From contig MU385805.1 in assembly GCA_022497155.1 (NCBI GenBank), positions 1-59,920 of the forward strand: a stretch of 59,920 bases of DNA, read 5' to 3'. The position numbers and the translations under genes were made by a program. The stretch's first letter is position 1; every line of letters begins with the position of its first letter. Positions 1 to 12,654 of the stretch are shown here, piece after piece. The stretch comes from Whalleya microplaca (Eukaryota > Ascomycota > Sordariomycetes > Xylariales > Xylariaceae). The notes beneath the pieces were generated by a model. That model was not told where the DNA came from, did no database searches, and saw only the letters and a list, made by a program, of their open reading frames with translations.

Positions 1-3000
1 TATTTATATATTAATATAAAATATTAACGAAGTAATAATTTATAAAAAGCTATTTATTAATATTAAAAGTTTTATTTCGAAAATAATAAGGCTAAATCCG
101 GTATATAATATTAAAGTTAATTTATTTTAATATTTCAATATTTATAAATTTCCTTTATAAATAGAATATCTTTTACTTATATTATATGTCGATTAGCATA
201 TATAACGCATAAATTACTACATCCGAATAAAGTAATTAAAAATGATTTAGTAGCTTCTTAAATAGCTTCTAGTATATTTTTTTATATACGAAATACGCCC
301 CAGACTTCTTTTAAAGTTATCTCCCGAATTAATCGCTAAAAAGGTTATTTTAAAAATAATAAAGCCGTTATTTTTTAATATTTCCGGATTTTTTATAATA
401 TAGCTATTAAAATAGTTAATAAAATAATTATAAAATAACCAGGTAATATTATACCTTCTAATTATTTTTTATAATGTTTGCTATAATATATAGGAGCTGG
501 TTTATTTAAACGATATATTTTTTAACTTAGGTGTTCCGGTTATATTTTTGTTATTGCTATAAATTGGCGTAACGTATTAAAATAAGATTTCCGGGTATAT
601 TTAGTCGTAAAATCAACCGAATTCTAATTAATTACTTGTTATAAGATTAATTGGCCTATAGATTTTGGACCTACCGGTAATTCGACTATTTCGCTATTTC
701 CGTTTTTATTAACTTAATCCGGTTTGTTTCGAAAATTATTGTAATCTTTAAAGTTACGGAATATATGGGGAAAAAATATATTTTATATTATTAAATCGCG
801 AGAAAAAAATCTTTAAATTAATAGTATTAAAGATATTTTAATTAAAATTAGAGAAGAAAAAAAAGAATTTAAAATTTGTTAGGTATAAAAAATATTTAAA
901 TTAAGTAGCTCGGTTAAATAATATCTAATAAAACGCTAATAACTTTATTAAACTAACGTTATATTGTTAAGGCTATTTTAAATATTATATCGATTATTTT
1001 ATTTATAAAAGTAATAATTATATATATTTTAGATTTTTGTTATTTTTAATTAAATTGTTTTATTATAATATTATATGATAAAAATATTTAATTATAATAA
1101 TTTAATTAATTACGAAAAGAGTAATAAATTATAGTCTTAATTAGATATTAAATTATTAAAATCCGAAAGTTAGAACGATAATAATTTATTATATAATAAT
1201 ATTTAGGATTATAACTTTAATAATTAATAATCTAACGATTTTAATATAAACTTACGAAATAATAGTTCCGATAATCTCTTATAATATAATTGAATTTTAC
1301 GTTTTATATTACGTTTTAAAATAAAATCGCCGTTTTAGTAAAAGCAAGTACCGTAAACGGGTTTCGAAATAATTAAACTTTCGGGAATATATTATTTTAT
1401 ATTTCGGGAAACGGTTAAACCTAAATAGGTTAAGTAATTCCGGTAATAACGTTAGTTTTATAAAAACGTAAATATAACTAACGAAAGAAAATTAAAAAAA
1501 GCATTAATAATATTTAATATTTCGGGCCGAAAATCTGATTACTAAAAATTATTTGACCAAATCTATAACCGGAAATTTAGTAAACTGTTTGTTCGATATT
1601 TTAAATATAACTAGCTATTGTTATATCTAGTTTTTCCACTTAATAATAAGACAAATAGTATAACTAAATATCTCGATTCGAAAATATATATTAGTAAAAT
1701 ATAATAGCGTAATCGAATTACTAATAATTAAATACCGAAAATAATTAAGATATATCTTTATTATATACTAATAACGAAATAATTATAAAATAATTATATT
1801 TAAATTAATATATTTTTAGGAACGTGCCTTATTAAATATCCTTAATGTTTTAGATATTCTTCTAATTTATTTCTAAATCTCGCAATATTTCTTATATAAT
1901 GCCTTATAAAATAAACATTTTTATTTGTTTATAAAATAGCATAACCCAAATTTCCAGGCCCCAGATCTAAGGATAATATGTAAATACCTCTAAAAATATC
2001 TCGACGTTATAATAAAAAATACGCTAAATAATATTTCTAAAATAGCTTATATATTAGCTTTAGTCGATATATAAACTATACTAGGCTTAATTTAGGACTT
2101 TTAAAAGGTAATTATCCATTAGGTTAATTACGATTAAAAAATTCGACATTTATTAGTTAATATATAATTTATCGAAAACAAAACTGACAAATTTAATACC
2201 TAAAATTTATATAAACGGCTTAAAAAACTAAAGCTTTTATATAAATTCCGTATTATTATAGTAGATAATAAATCCGGGTTTAAAGCTAATGTCGCCTAAA
2301 TTTAATTAAAGTAAAATAATAATAACTTTTTATAATATAGTAATATCTGTTATTTCCTATATATTTCCTATTTATTTTAGCTATTATTTCGAGATTTTTT
2401 TATAGCTTATAAAATTAAATATACCTTTATATTAAAAAACGAGATAGAATCGTAATCCGGTCGGAAGTTATCCCGATAAAGTCTTAATTCTAGTAATTAT
2501 CCGATAAAAACTATAGTTCAACTAATATACTAAAATAAAATAATTATAAAATAATTAACTAATTCTTTTAGTTTCGTATATTAGCTTTTTAGGTCCAAAA
2601 AAATTTAAAAAGATAGTATCGTTTCGTTAATATTTAATAAAAACTAATCGATAACGGGAGACTGGAATTAAAATATTCCCTAAAGTTTATTCGAAATTAT
2701 AAATATCGTTAGAATTCCCCTGCTTTTTTTTTAATTCGAGCAATATAACTATAGCTTATTATTAAAGCTTTTTTTTAACGGGATCTTTTACTAATAAAAT
2801 ATAAATATAAACTACCGCCAGAAAGTCTAATTTTTATTTAATATTTAGTTAACTATTCGAAATATTTTATTTAAACAACTAATAATTTCGAGGCTTTTTA
2901 TAAAAACTATATATTATATATAATATCGGGATATAAAATATTAGCAAAATATTACCGGAAATGCCTTCGTTATATTAAAAATATATATATTAGTCGGTAT

Positions 3001-4920
3001 TTAAATAAAGCGCTAAAAATCCTAGAGGAAATAATAATAAAAGGTAAACTTACCGATTCCCCGGATCGTCCGCTAATATAATTTTATTATTTACATAAAA
3101 GTTTAAGATTAAAATTAAGCAAAATTTTTAAGTACGTTTAATTATTATTTGTTAATAATTGTAATTTTATATATATATTTTTTTTACTATATCTACTATT
3201 AAAAGGAACTGATATTTCGTTTTCCGATTATTTTAAAAACTAATAAGAAGCTTTCGAACTGTCGGATAATAATAATTAGATATATCGATCGGCAATAAAC
3301 TGCTTTAAAAAATTATATAAACCGTACTAAAACGTTTATAATAAAAATTACGCTATAGCTAGTTGTAAAATAGCGTATAACGCTAATTTAACCGAATTTA
3401 TAATAGTTTTTATTAGCCTATATAAATATATAAGATTAATTTAAACTAATTAGCTATAAGAAGATAATATATATTTTCTCGATTTATATAATACTTACTA
3501 ATATTATATAATAAATTAAAATATATATTTATTATTATATATTTTATATTAATAATAATAAATTATTAATAACTATCTATCGATTAAACGTAAGTTATTT
3601 TATTAGTTAATTATTATTTAATTATTTTTTAATTATTTTATAAGACTTAATTCGAGTAAATCTGTCCTTAAATTCTAAAAACGACTTAATATATGTCTTC
3701 TTAGCCTTATTTACTTAGTAAGAGATATACTATATATCTAATACGCTACTATACTTATAAAACGGACTTGGAGCTTTATTAAATAAGGCTAGAAATATTA
3801 GCGAATAGTTATAAAACCTAAATATTTCCGTATTAAATTAATAATTTTATTTTTTATTCGGCTGCCCTTAATAGGGTTAAACCGGGAAATAATATATAAC
3901 GATACCGATCCCGAAAATATTATTAAAAATTTCTAAGCGTATTAGGAAGCCTTATAAGCCGTATTTAATACGCCGTTTATCGAAGAATTAGGAATAAAAT
4001 TACCTATTATTTATAGAACCCCTAACGAACTTATAAGTTTTTTAATTTCCGAAAATTTTAATGCTACCAAAAACGATAATAATAATTAGGAAATAATATA
4101 AGCTAATACCGGATAGATATAAAACGTTTCCGGATTTAAATATAGAGCTAAATAAATTAATTTAGTGCTTTTTTTTAATCCCGATCTTAATTTTAATATT
4201 ATAAGAGGTCGAAATAGAGGAAATAGTCGCCGCAAATAAGTTAGCCGAAGTAATCGAAATAAAAGATCTAAAAAATAAATAAATATTATTCGATATATAG
4301 TAGTATAAAAAACTATTTTTAAATCCTAAAATTTTAGAAACGATAATATAAAATTATAGTATTTGTTATAATTTTAATCGCGGTAAATTAAATATTTTAT
4401 AACCCGGTTTAAATAATACGCTATAGCAATATTATAACAACAAATAAACTAAGCTAAATAGCGTTAAATAGTAAATATAATTTTTCCTTACTTCCCGAAA
4501 TAATCGTAAAATAATAATATAAATATTTATTATATAATAGCTTTTAATTTAATATCTTAATTATACCGGGCTCTATTTTTACCTTTATATTATTAAATTA
4601 AAAATATATATATTATTATAATTATAACTATAATTTATAATAAGTTATTTTTATATATATTAATTTATATAATAATAATATTAATAATTTAAAAAAAAAA
4701 GAAAAAATTAATATATTATATAAATTATATATTTAATATTATATTAAATAATATTAAATAATGTAATTTATATATATTACTTTAAACTTTTTATATTATA
4801 AAAAGTCTTTTATAATATATTAGATTTTATATTATTTTAAAATAACATTAAATATTTAATATTATAATATATATATATATATATTATTATATATATATTA
4901 TATATTAATTAATATATTTA
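1..4920. repeat. RIP-degraded AT-rich repeat, unclassified
   Basis: This stretch is extremely AT-rich, is saturated with stop codons in all frames and has very few CA/TG dinucleotides, the pattern expected after repeat-induced point mutation. Short phrases such as TAATTATAAAATAAT recur here (about 430, 1780 and 2543) and also in the hAT-like copies at 14362 and 58200, which suggests shared ancestry of the repeats. I could not recover a recognisable protein domain. It ends where the Gypsy element is inserted. It may be the left continuation of the hAT-like element seen at 12.65-15.27 kb, split by the Gypsy insertion, but no matching terminal repeat is visible. Confidence 0.6.
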
Positions 4921-5111
4921 TGTGAAAGGCTATTACGCTAAGATGTAATTTTATGATATCAAATGAGTGTTTATTTTTTAACTAAAGAAAAAAAGAAAAT
5001 TAAAAAGGTATATCGATATAGCTTAAGAGTATTTATATTAGCTTTCGAGAGCTATATTATTATATCGGCTTATAATCGCCGATATTCCCTACTATAATAT
5101 AGCCTATTATA
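4921..5111 (-). repeat. Gypsy LTR, left copy (3' LTR of the element)
   Basis: The repeat begins TGTGAAAGGC and ends in AGCCTATTATA, where the other copy has AGCCCATTACA. The TG...CA termini are therefore intact at one end and RIP-mutated at the other. It is preceded by ATTTA and followed by the pyrimidine-rich strand of the polypurine tract. Confidence 0.88.
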
Positions 5112-5599
5112 TTACCCCCCCTTTTATTTTTTACGTAATTATATCGCGTCCCTTATGCTCGAACGTAAGGTATATATAGATTTTTGTTAATTATCGGCTT
5201 TTTTAGCTGCTGATAGTTTATTTTATTATTAATTAGGCCCGGTTTAGGAGGTAATATAAGAGTGCTTTTATAAAAGAATTCTTTTGTTATAAAAGTTCCT
5301 AATTTTGCGTTATTATTAGCTAATTAAATATAAGGTAAACGCGCGTAAAATTAAAACTCGATTCCCGCTTTTAATTAATTCCTTATTTAATAATTAAATT
5401 TATTTTTAAATTAGTAAGTCGATTTTTGCTTCTAATTAGTTTAAACGTATAATTAGCGTAGTATATAATTAGTTTCTATAATTAACTGTATAATTAATTC
5501 TTTTTTAAGGTTGCTTAAATATCCCGGGCCTTTCTTTCGAAATTCCTTTTTTTCTCCCTTTTTTTTTTAGGCTATCTATAGGTAAAAACTTATTTCCTT

Positions 5600-5692
5600 A
5601 ACTGTTTATTTTATTTTTTTATTTTCTAATTTTCTAATTTTTTAATTTTTTAAATTTCCAATTTTTTAATTTTTTAATTTTTTTATTATTTA
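5600..5692. repeat. Low-complexity AATTTTTT-type tandem repeat
   Basis: A run of imperfect 8-10-bp units of the form TTTTTTAATT/TTTTCTAATT lies inside the Gypsy element, near its 3' end. It is probably a simple-sequence expansion after RIP. No function is proposed. Confidence 0.55.
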
Positions 5693-7829
5693 AATTATTA
5701 ATATATTCTCCCGTAATATTCCCGTAGCGCGTTTTTTTTTTCTGCCGCTATTTTTGTTTATTTTTACTTTCGCTGCTGCCGCCATATTTTCGTCTTGTTT
5801 TTTTTCCGGCTTTGCCGCCTTTAGGCCGCCTATTCGCGCTACTTTTATAGCTTTCCCTTCTTTTATATATCGTATCCCGTGCCGCCTTTACGTTAGCCAT
5901 ATAGTTAGAAACCTTTCTGTCTTTTATTCCGACTAAATTTATAAATTCCCTTTTTTTTTTTTTTAGTTTTAAAGTATTTTAAATATAATATTAACTATAT
6001 CTAGCTATTTATAATATATAGTATATAAAATATATTAAAAACTATAACTACCTTATTATAAATTATTTCTTATTTTTTCTATTCGAGCATTATTTTTTAA
6101 CCTTATTTTATAGCTATTTATAAATATCGAGATTTACTTTTTCGCTACTACTTTAATAAAAGTTTATCGAGTTTATAATAGCTCGAATTCTAATAGGTTA
6201 TTTATCCCTCCTATTTTTTTATAATGCTCCCGTTACTTACTTTTTTTATTTAACTTCTATCGCTGCTTAAAAGTCGGCCGGAACGCGGGCGTAATGCGTT
6301 ATTAATGCCGCTATATATTTTAAGCGTACTAAGGTAAATATTACGGCCTTAGGCCGGGCCGGGGTTTAATAGTAGCAGGAATAGTATATAAGTTCTCACT
6401 TTATTTTTCTGTAATTTTTTTTAGCTTATACGCTATATAAAAGCAGCTTATAGTCGCGCTTAAAGAAATCGCTCGCCCGCTTAAGCGTATCGCTAATAAT
6501 ATTAGCGATATTATAGCTATTACGCGCTTTATAGTAAATAATACCGGGCTTATTATTTATATATATACTTCCGTTTCCGGTTTTTTTTTTCGGCTTATTC
6601 CGCTCGCCCTTATTACTATTATAAACCTTTCGTTTAGGCGTAATTTATATGCCTTTCGCCTGTACGTTTCCCCTACTTTTATTAATATTTCTTGCCGTTA
6701 TAGCTGCCCTTTTAAACTTCTTTCCGTAAAAATAAAAAAAGAAGTAATAAATATAAATAAAAAAAAAGAAAACGATAAAAAAAACGAGTTAAATTATTAG
6801 CTCCCGGCTAATATAAGTATGCCGCTCGGTTAGATTTACTGCGTTTTTCGGTCGGTTTTATAATAGTTTTAATTATTGGTTTGCTAAAAAAAATTACGTA
6901 AATAAAAAAGGTTATTTATTATTTACTCGGGAGTAACGTTTACGTTACTTATAATAATAAAAAATTTATAATTTCCCGTAATATTTTTTTATTTTATTTG
7001 TATCTTTTTATTCCCGTATTTTACTAATACTTTATTAGTTATATAATCGTTACGTAAATATAGCTTTCGCTCTTCCTTTTATACTAATTTTTTTAAGCTT
7101 ATTATTTATTTTTATATTACTATAATTTTTTTTAAAACAGTTTATTATTTCGGTATCCCTTAAGTTTTCGAGCGGTTTTTATATTAAGGCTATATAACTT
7201 ACCTACTTTATTAATATTTATTTAGTTTTTTCTCGCCTTTTTTACTTAATAATTACTCGAATAATTTTCTTTACCTGCTATTTTGTTTTTTTTTTTCCCT
7301 CTTTACTAACTATAAAGGGAGATTATATATTTTTGTTTTTTTAAGAAAGCAGGGGATTATTTTTTACGCAGCAAATAAACTCGATATAAAACTAGTTATA
7401 TATTTCTTTCGGTATATTTAGTTTTATAACTTAAGAGCTAATAACGCGCGTTATTTTATATTTAATATATAACTATACCAGCTTTTATAAAAGTTAAGAT
7501 ATGAAAATATTTTTAAGCATTAATTATATTTTATTTCTTATTTGGAATTACTTTATAAAAAATCGCCGTTTGTTAACTGCGTTTTTTTATCGTTATTACG
7601 TAATTATTATTACGGCTTATACAAATTTTATCGCTTTTTTTAGACGCTAAATAAAAGCTTCCGCCCGTACGCGTAATTTAGAAATAAGTTTTAAAGTATG
7701 TTTTATTATTAAAATAGGTTTTACGTAATATTTATAAAATATAAAAAAGGGATTTAGCTTTATTATTATAATATTTCGGTTATTAATTACAAGTATCGCT
7801 CCCGGTAATAATAAGTTTTATTCGAATTA

Positions 7830-8035
7830 AATATATAATATAAACGTTTAAAAATATATTAATATTTTTTAGTTCGTTTGTTTAGTAGCTTTATCGGTTT
7901 TCGGGTAAAACGTAATTAATAAACGTTACTTAATCTCTATTAATAAATAGAGCCGTTTTTAAAACCGCCTTATTTAATTAGATCCTTTATTATTAATTAT
8001 AGTATAGGGAAAACTATAATACCTTTAATAATAAT
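7830..8035 (-). pseudogene. Relic of Gypsy integrase core
   Basis: The minus-strand reading frame contains a degenerate integrase segment in which F.KRLYLLIEIK and then FYPKTDKATKQTN can be read. This corresponds to the conserved FW..L...LG....STAFHP.TDGQTER stretch at the end of the retroviral-type integrase catalytic core. In-frame stops interrupt it. Its position downstream of the RT relic on the same strand gives the RT-IN order of Ty3/Gypsy elements. Confidence 0.8.
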
Positions 8036-9424
8036 TTACGAACCGTTCGGTATATATTTCTGTTTCTATTAAAATTATAGCCTTTAATATAACCTGTTTT
8101 TTTAATCGATTAAAAATTACTATTATAAAAGTAAGGTTTTATTCGGAAATAACTAATAGGTCGGTTATAAAATTAATAAATAGCTTATTATAAAATCGAT
8201 CTGAAATAAGTAATAATTTTAAAAGCCTTTTTTTTTAGTTACGTTATACCGTTTTTCTTTTATAAATATCGTAATTTTTATAGAAGCGTTTTATAAATGC
8301 CGATATTTTAGGCTAATAAAACATTTTCGAAAGTATTATTAGTATATTTTTCTTTTCCGGATATTCTGTTAAATATAAGTTATAAGTATTTTATATTAAA
8401 GCGGTACAGAGCGGCTTTTAATTAGGGATTTAAATATGCTCGTAAAAATATAATTAACTTTTATTATCGATATTATATTTTAATAATAATATTTTTACGT
8501 TTAGGTTTTTAGGGAACGCTTAGTTTTTTTAAGCTACCGCCTTTATCGCTTGCGCGTAACTCGGGTCTTTCGCTACTTTTATATCTTATAATAATTGTAG
8601 ATTTTTATATTCGAAAATTTCTTTATTTTCCGGGATATTTTATTTATATAATTAAATATACCTTATTTTAGTAGTTCCCGTTTATTTATATCTCTTAAGT
8701 TACATATAAAATAATTATTTCTTTTATAATAATTAAAATTCCCGTTTTTTATACCTTTCGTTTTATATTTTTTATAGTAGGTTTTATTCGTGCTGTAAAA
8801 GAACGTCGGGTCTAATATTTAAGCGTTTAATGCGGAATTTTAATCGGAAATTAAAATATATTAATTCCTTTAACTAACGTACTTATTGCTCGGAAAGTCT
8901 TTTAGAAATTATAAAATATTTCAGATTTTTATAATTAAATAAAATTGTAAATATTAAAGTTATGTTTTATAATTCCGCGTCTTATATTTATAAATAGCTT
9001 ATAATTATTAGCAGCTTTTTGTCATAAATTTTATAATTAACTTTTGCCGGGGTTAAGCGCCTGGAGTAATAAGCTATAAATAATAAGATCTTTTACTTAT
9101 CGCATTATAATAAATATCTCTCGCAAGCTTATCCCGAATAGTTTATTTTAATTACTATTTTTTGTTCGGGGTCTTATTATATTAAAGCCGGTTTTTTTAA
9201 AAACGCTTGTTTAAGGTTTTTAAATGCTAGATTTTCCGAAAGCCCCTATCGAAACGGTACCCCCTTTTTTATAAATGCCGATAAAAAAGTAATAAAATCT
9301 ATATAATTCTTAATAAAATCCCGGTAAAAATTTATAAATCCTAAAAAATTACAGACTCTTTTAAACATTTTAAAAGGCTTTTATTTTTTAATTATTTATA
9401 TTTTAGCCGGATTTATATAAACCT

Positions 9425-9960
9425 TTTTTTTTGTTTCGATAATAAATCCCAAATATTTCGTAATAATTATTGCGAACTCGCATTTATTTATATTTAAATT
9501 TAAGCCCGCTATTTTTAAATATTTTAATATCTTTTTTATTTTATCGATATAATTTTTTTTTATCCCAAAAAAATAAATTAATATATTATTTATATATATT
9601 AAATAAAAAATATCTAGGTATTTTTTTAACGTATTATTTACGTAACGTTAAAACGTTACGGAAACACCCGTTAGGCTAAAAAAGGTTACGAATTATTTAA
9701 ATAGCTTAAAGCGGATATAAAAAGCCGTTTTTTATTTATTTTTTTCCCTAATTTTAATTTTATAAAAAGCCGACCTAATATTTACTTTAAAGAATTATTT
9801 TATTCCCGAAAAGGTTTTAAGCGTTTTTTATATAAATGGAAGCGGGTATCGATTCCGCTAGATAATATTATTTAATATTTTATAATTATAATAAAAACGG
9901 AGTCTGCCGTTCGGTTTCCGGACAAAAAATATAGGGGCTTTTACGGGCGAACTACTTATA
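9425..9960 (-). pseudogene. Relic of Gypsy reverse transcriptase
   Basis: On the minus strand, 9960-9901 translates to a segment with SSPVKAPIFFVRKPNGRL, the Gypsy RT motif preceding the finger/palm region. It is followed by RNRYPL at about 9845, and by KCEFAIIITKYLGFII at about 9500-9430, the RT/connection motif. Between them, where the catalytic YLDD-type motif is expected, the frame is broken by stops consistent with C-to-T changes. The sequence identifies the family but cannot encode an enzyme. Confidence 0.85.
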
Positions 9961-12220
9961 TAAATATACCTTTTATTTAATAGCTTAATTAGTATTTTTT
10001 ATAACGTTAATAATTCCTCCCGGGATATATTATATAATAACCTTTAAAAGGCAGGTAACTTTTTGCCCGCTTTATTATAGTTTAAGTTAATTTTATAATC
10101 GGCTTTTATATAGTACGGCAGAAAATTTTTGCCTTTTTTTTTCTCGAATAACTACTTTCAGCTTTTTAATTAAAGGGGAAGATTCTTTCGAACGTTAGTT
10201 TTTTTTTTAAGCGCTAAGGTTTTATTAATATCTGCTAGTATAACAGTAAATATAGCTATTTATTAAGTTATTACTTATTTTCCCAGCCTTTTTTGCTTCC
10301 GAGCTCTTTTTATTTCTCTTATAAAATGTATTGTATTAATATAAAGCGCCTCCCGAGCTTTATAGACTTTTATAGTTTTTAAAAAGTGTTTTTTTTTTAT
10401 ACTTTTAGGTTTCCGGTAATTTCTATATATAGTATATATTCGTGCGCTATATATATTACCCAGTTATACTTTATTTAAGGCTTTTTTAATATTATAAAGT
10501 AATTTAAACTTAGTATAATATATATAAATATTCTTAACTTATACCTATTAAAGTTAGCTTTTATATAAGTTATTTTATAAATTATGCCCGAAACGTTTAA
10601 TCCTTTTTTACGAGTAGTTTTTTCTACTGTTTTTTTCCGGATAAATATATGCGGCAATTTTAAGCGTTTTATTATATTTTCGCTAATAATAATATAATAT
10701 TTATATTTTAAATTTATAAAAGTTTTTATATATAGTTATTAATTTAAGTATATATCGATTATAAAAAATTTCCCGTTTATAAGCTATTCGGCTATATTAA
10801 TTTTTTCTGCCGTTATATTAAATTTTTAAGCGCGATTTTATTTAGGAGCTACTCGTTTTCCTGCTTTTTTAATATTTTTTCGGCTTTATTTTTTTTAAAT
10901 CTATAGCCTACTATTATATTAACCTTAGTACGGGTAAGTAATTTTATAAGACAATAGGCACATTTTTTAAATAGGTAGCTTTTTTTCTTATATTGTAAGT
11001 ATTTTTTATACTTTATTCGAGCGTTTCGTTTTTTATTTATTACTTATTTAGCCCGCTAGCTTTTTATTAACGCGGCTATACTAATTATTAACGTATCGCT
11101 TTTATAATTAGTTTTAGGGCGATTAAAAGTAGGGGATAGTAGGCCCGGAAAAAGTGATTTACCCGACGCGGTCCCGCCTTTTAAGCTATTCCTGCTATAA
11201 TAAAATAGCAATCCCTTAAGTCAGGCTATAATATTTATTATTTAGTAAACTTAATTTTAGTAAATATTTAGTAGCGCTATTAAAACTAGCGCGTTTTTAA
11301 ATTTATCGTTAATTACTTTCTCGATAAATACGAGTTTTATTTTATTATTTTATATATTACTTTTTATTTTTGCTAATAGTCGCTCGAAATTGATATAAAA
11401 AGATATAAAGGTCTAATTAGCGGACTAACGGTATTTATATAATTTGCCCCCCGCTTTAATAGCTTTATTACGGTTTTTGTAAACGTTCGATAAATATTGA
11501 AAAAAAAATGTTAGGTTATACGTCCTATTAAATCTTTTTATAATATAATATAACTTTATTACATATTATATATTATTTTCGAGCCGCTCGTAAATATTAT
11601 ACTACTTATTTTAATCCTTTTTTATAAATTCCGTATTTTTTTAAAGCTTATATTTTATTAATATTTTTTATATAAGGTAGCAGCTACACTCGCCCCTAAA
11701 CTTCTCGGGCTATAATAATAGCTTGCGTTTGAGTACCGGGGCCGTAATAATTACTAAAGCGGGTGTTAAAAATGCTTAAAGGTTTTTTAGCTAAAGGTTT
11801 TTTAGCTAAAAGTTTATATCTATTTAAGCTAGCTATTTTTAAGGTCTTTAAAGATCTCGAGGGTTTTATGCGAGAGCATTTTTTATTATATTTGCGTTTT
11901 ATATAGTTAATAAGTCGAGGTTCTTTCGTAGCTATATTTTTAAAACCGCCTAGCGTTATAATAATTCGTCTTATTATTTTTTTAATTTTTGCTCGTAAGC
12001 CGCTCGTTTTAATTATTATTTCTCCGAATTATTTTTTAATACCGTTTTTAATATTACGTATATTTGCTCGAAGCGGGTGTAAATCTGGTGGACCTAAATA
12101 TTTAGTGCTTCCGTATATCTCGCTAACGGTATTTCCGGATTGTTAAGGGGCTATTTTAAAGCTTTTTCTAATATTTTAATCTATTTTAATATAACTCGGG
12201 AATTAGTAAATTAGAAAATA

Positions 12221-12411
12221 TATAAAAGGCCGTTACGCTAAAATGCAATTTTATAATACTAAATAAATATTTATTTTCTAACTAAAAAAGAAAAAAAAAT
12301 CAAAAAGGTATATCGACATAACTCGAGAGCATTTATACTAACTCTTAAGAATTGTGCTGCCATATCGGCTTATAATCGCCGATATTCCCCACTACGGCAC
12401 AGCCCATTACA
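12221..12411 (-). repeat. Gypsy LTR, right copy (5' LTR of the element)
   Basis: This copy has the same length as the left LTR and aligns with it without gaps. It begins TATAAAAGGC (left copy TGTGAAAGGC) and ends AGCCCATTACA. It is followed by ATTTA, matching the five bases before the left LTR. Confidence 0.88.
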
Positions 12412-12413
12412 AT

Positions 12414-12636
12414 TTAACTTAATATATTAATAATATATTTAACTTAATATATTAATAATATATTTAACTTAATACATTAATAATATATTTAACTTAATAC
12501 ATTAATAATATATTTAACTTAATATATTAATAATATATTTAATTTAATATATTAATAATATATTTAATTTAATATATTAATAATATATTTAATTTAATAT
12601 ATTAATAATATATTTAATTTAATATATTAATAATAT
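12414..12636. repeat. AT-rich minisatellite, 25-bp unit, about nine copies
   Basis: A 25-bp unit (AACTTAATATATTAAT followed by AATATATTT) is repeated head to tail about nine times. Unit-to-unit changes are mostly C/T (AACTT versus AATTT, ATATA versus ATACA). It begins right after the Gypsy target-site duplication and ends just before similarity to the hAT-like copy begins. There are no spacers, so it is not a CRISPR-type array. Confidence 0.85.
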
Positions 12637-12654
12637 AATTTTTATTAAATTATA

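Larger units (their letters stand above)
4921..12411 (-). mobile_element. Ty3/Gypsy LTR retrotransposon, complete but RIP-inactivated
   Basis: Two 191-bp direct repeats (4921-5111 and 12221-12411) bound a 7.5-kb element. Both sides are flanked by ATTTA (4916-4920 and 12412-12416), a 5-bp target-site duplication of the usual LTR-element size. By hand alignment the LTRs differ at about 43 of 191 positions, all transitions, with no indel or transversion. A C-run/pyrimidine stretch just inside the left LTR (about 5113-5140) is a polypurine tract on the minus strand, so the element reads right to left. Reverse-transcriptase and integrase relics lie on that strand in the order RT then IN, which is the Ty3/Gypsy order. 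Every frame carries stops, so no functional product is expected. Confidence 0.9.

Noticed and set aside
9470..9679. 69-codon frame in the Gypsy element (and similar ones at 5754 and 10475)
   Set aside because: They are chance openings in RIP-mutated DNA. The real coding strand of the element is the minus strand and is full of stops.
12414..12636. Regular repeat array that could suggest a CRISPR
   Set aside because: The units are contiguous without spacers, AT-only and in a eukaryotic genome. It is a minisatellite.
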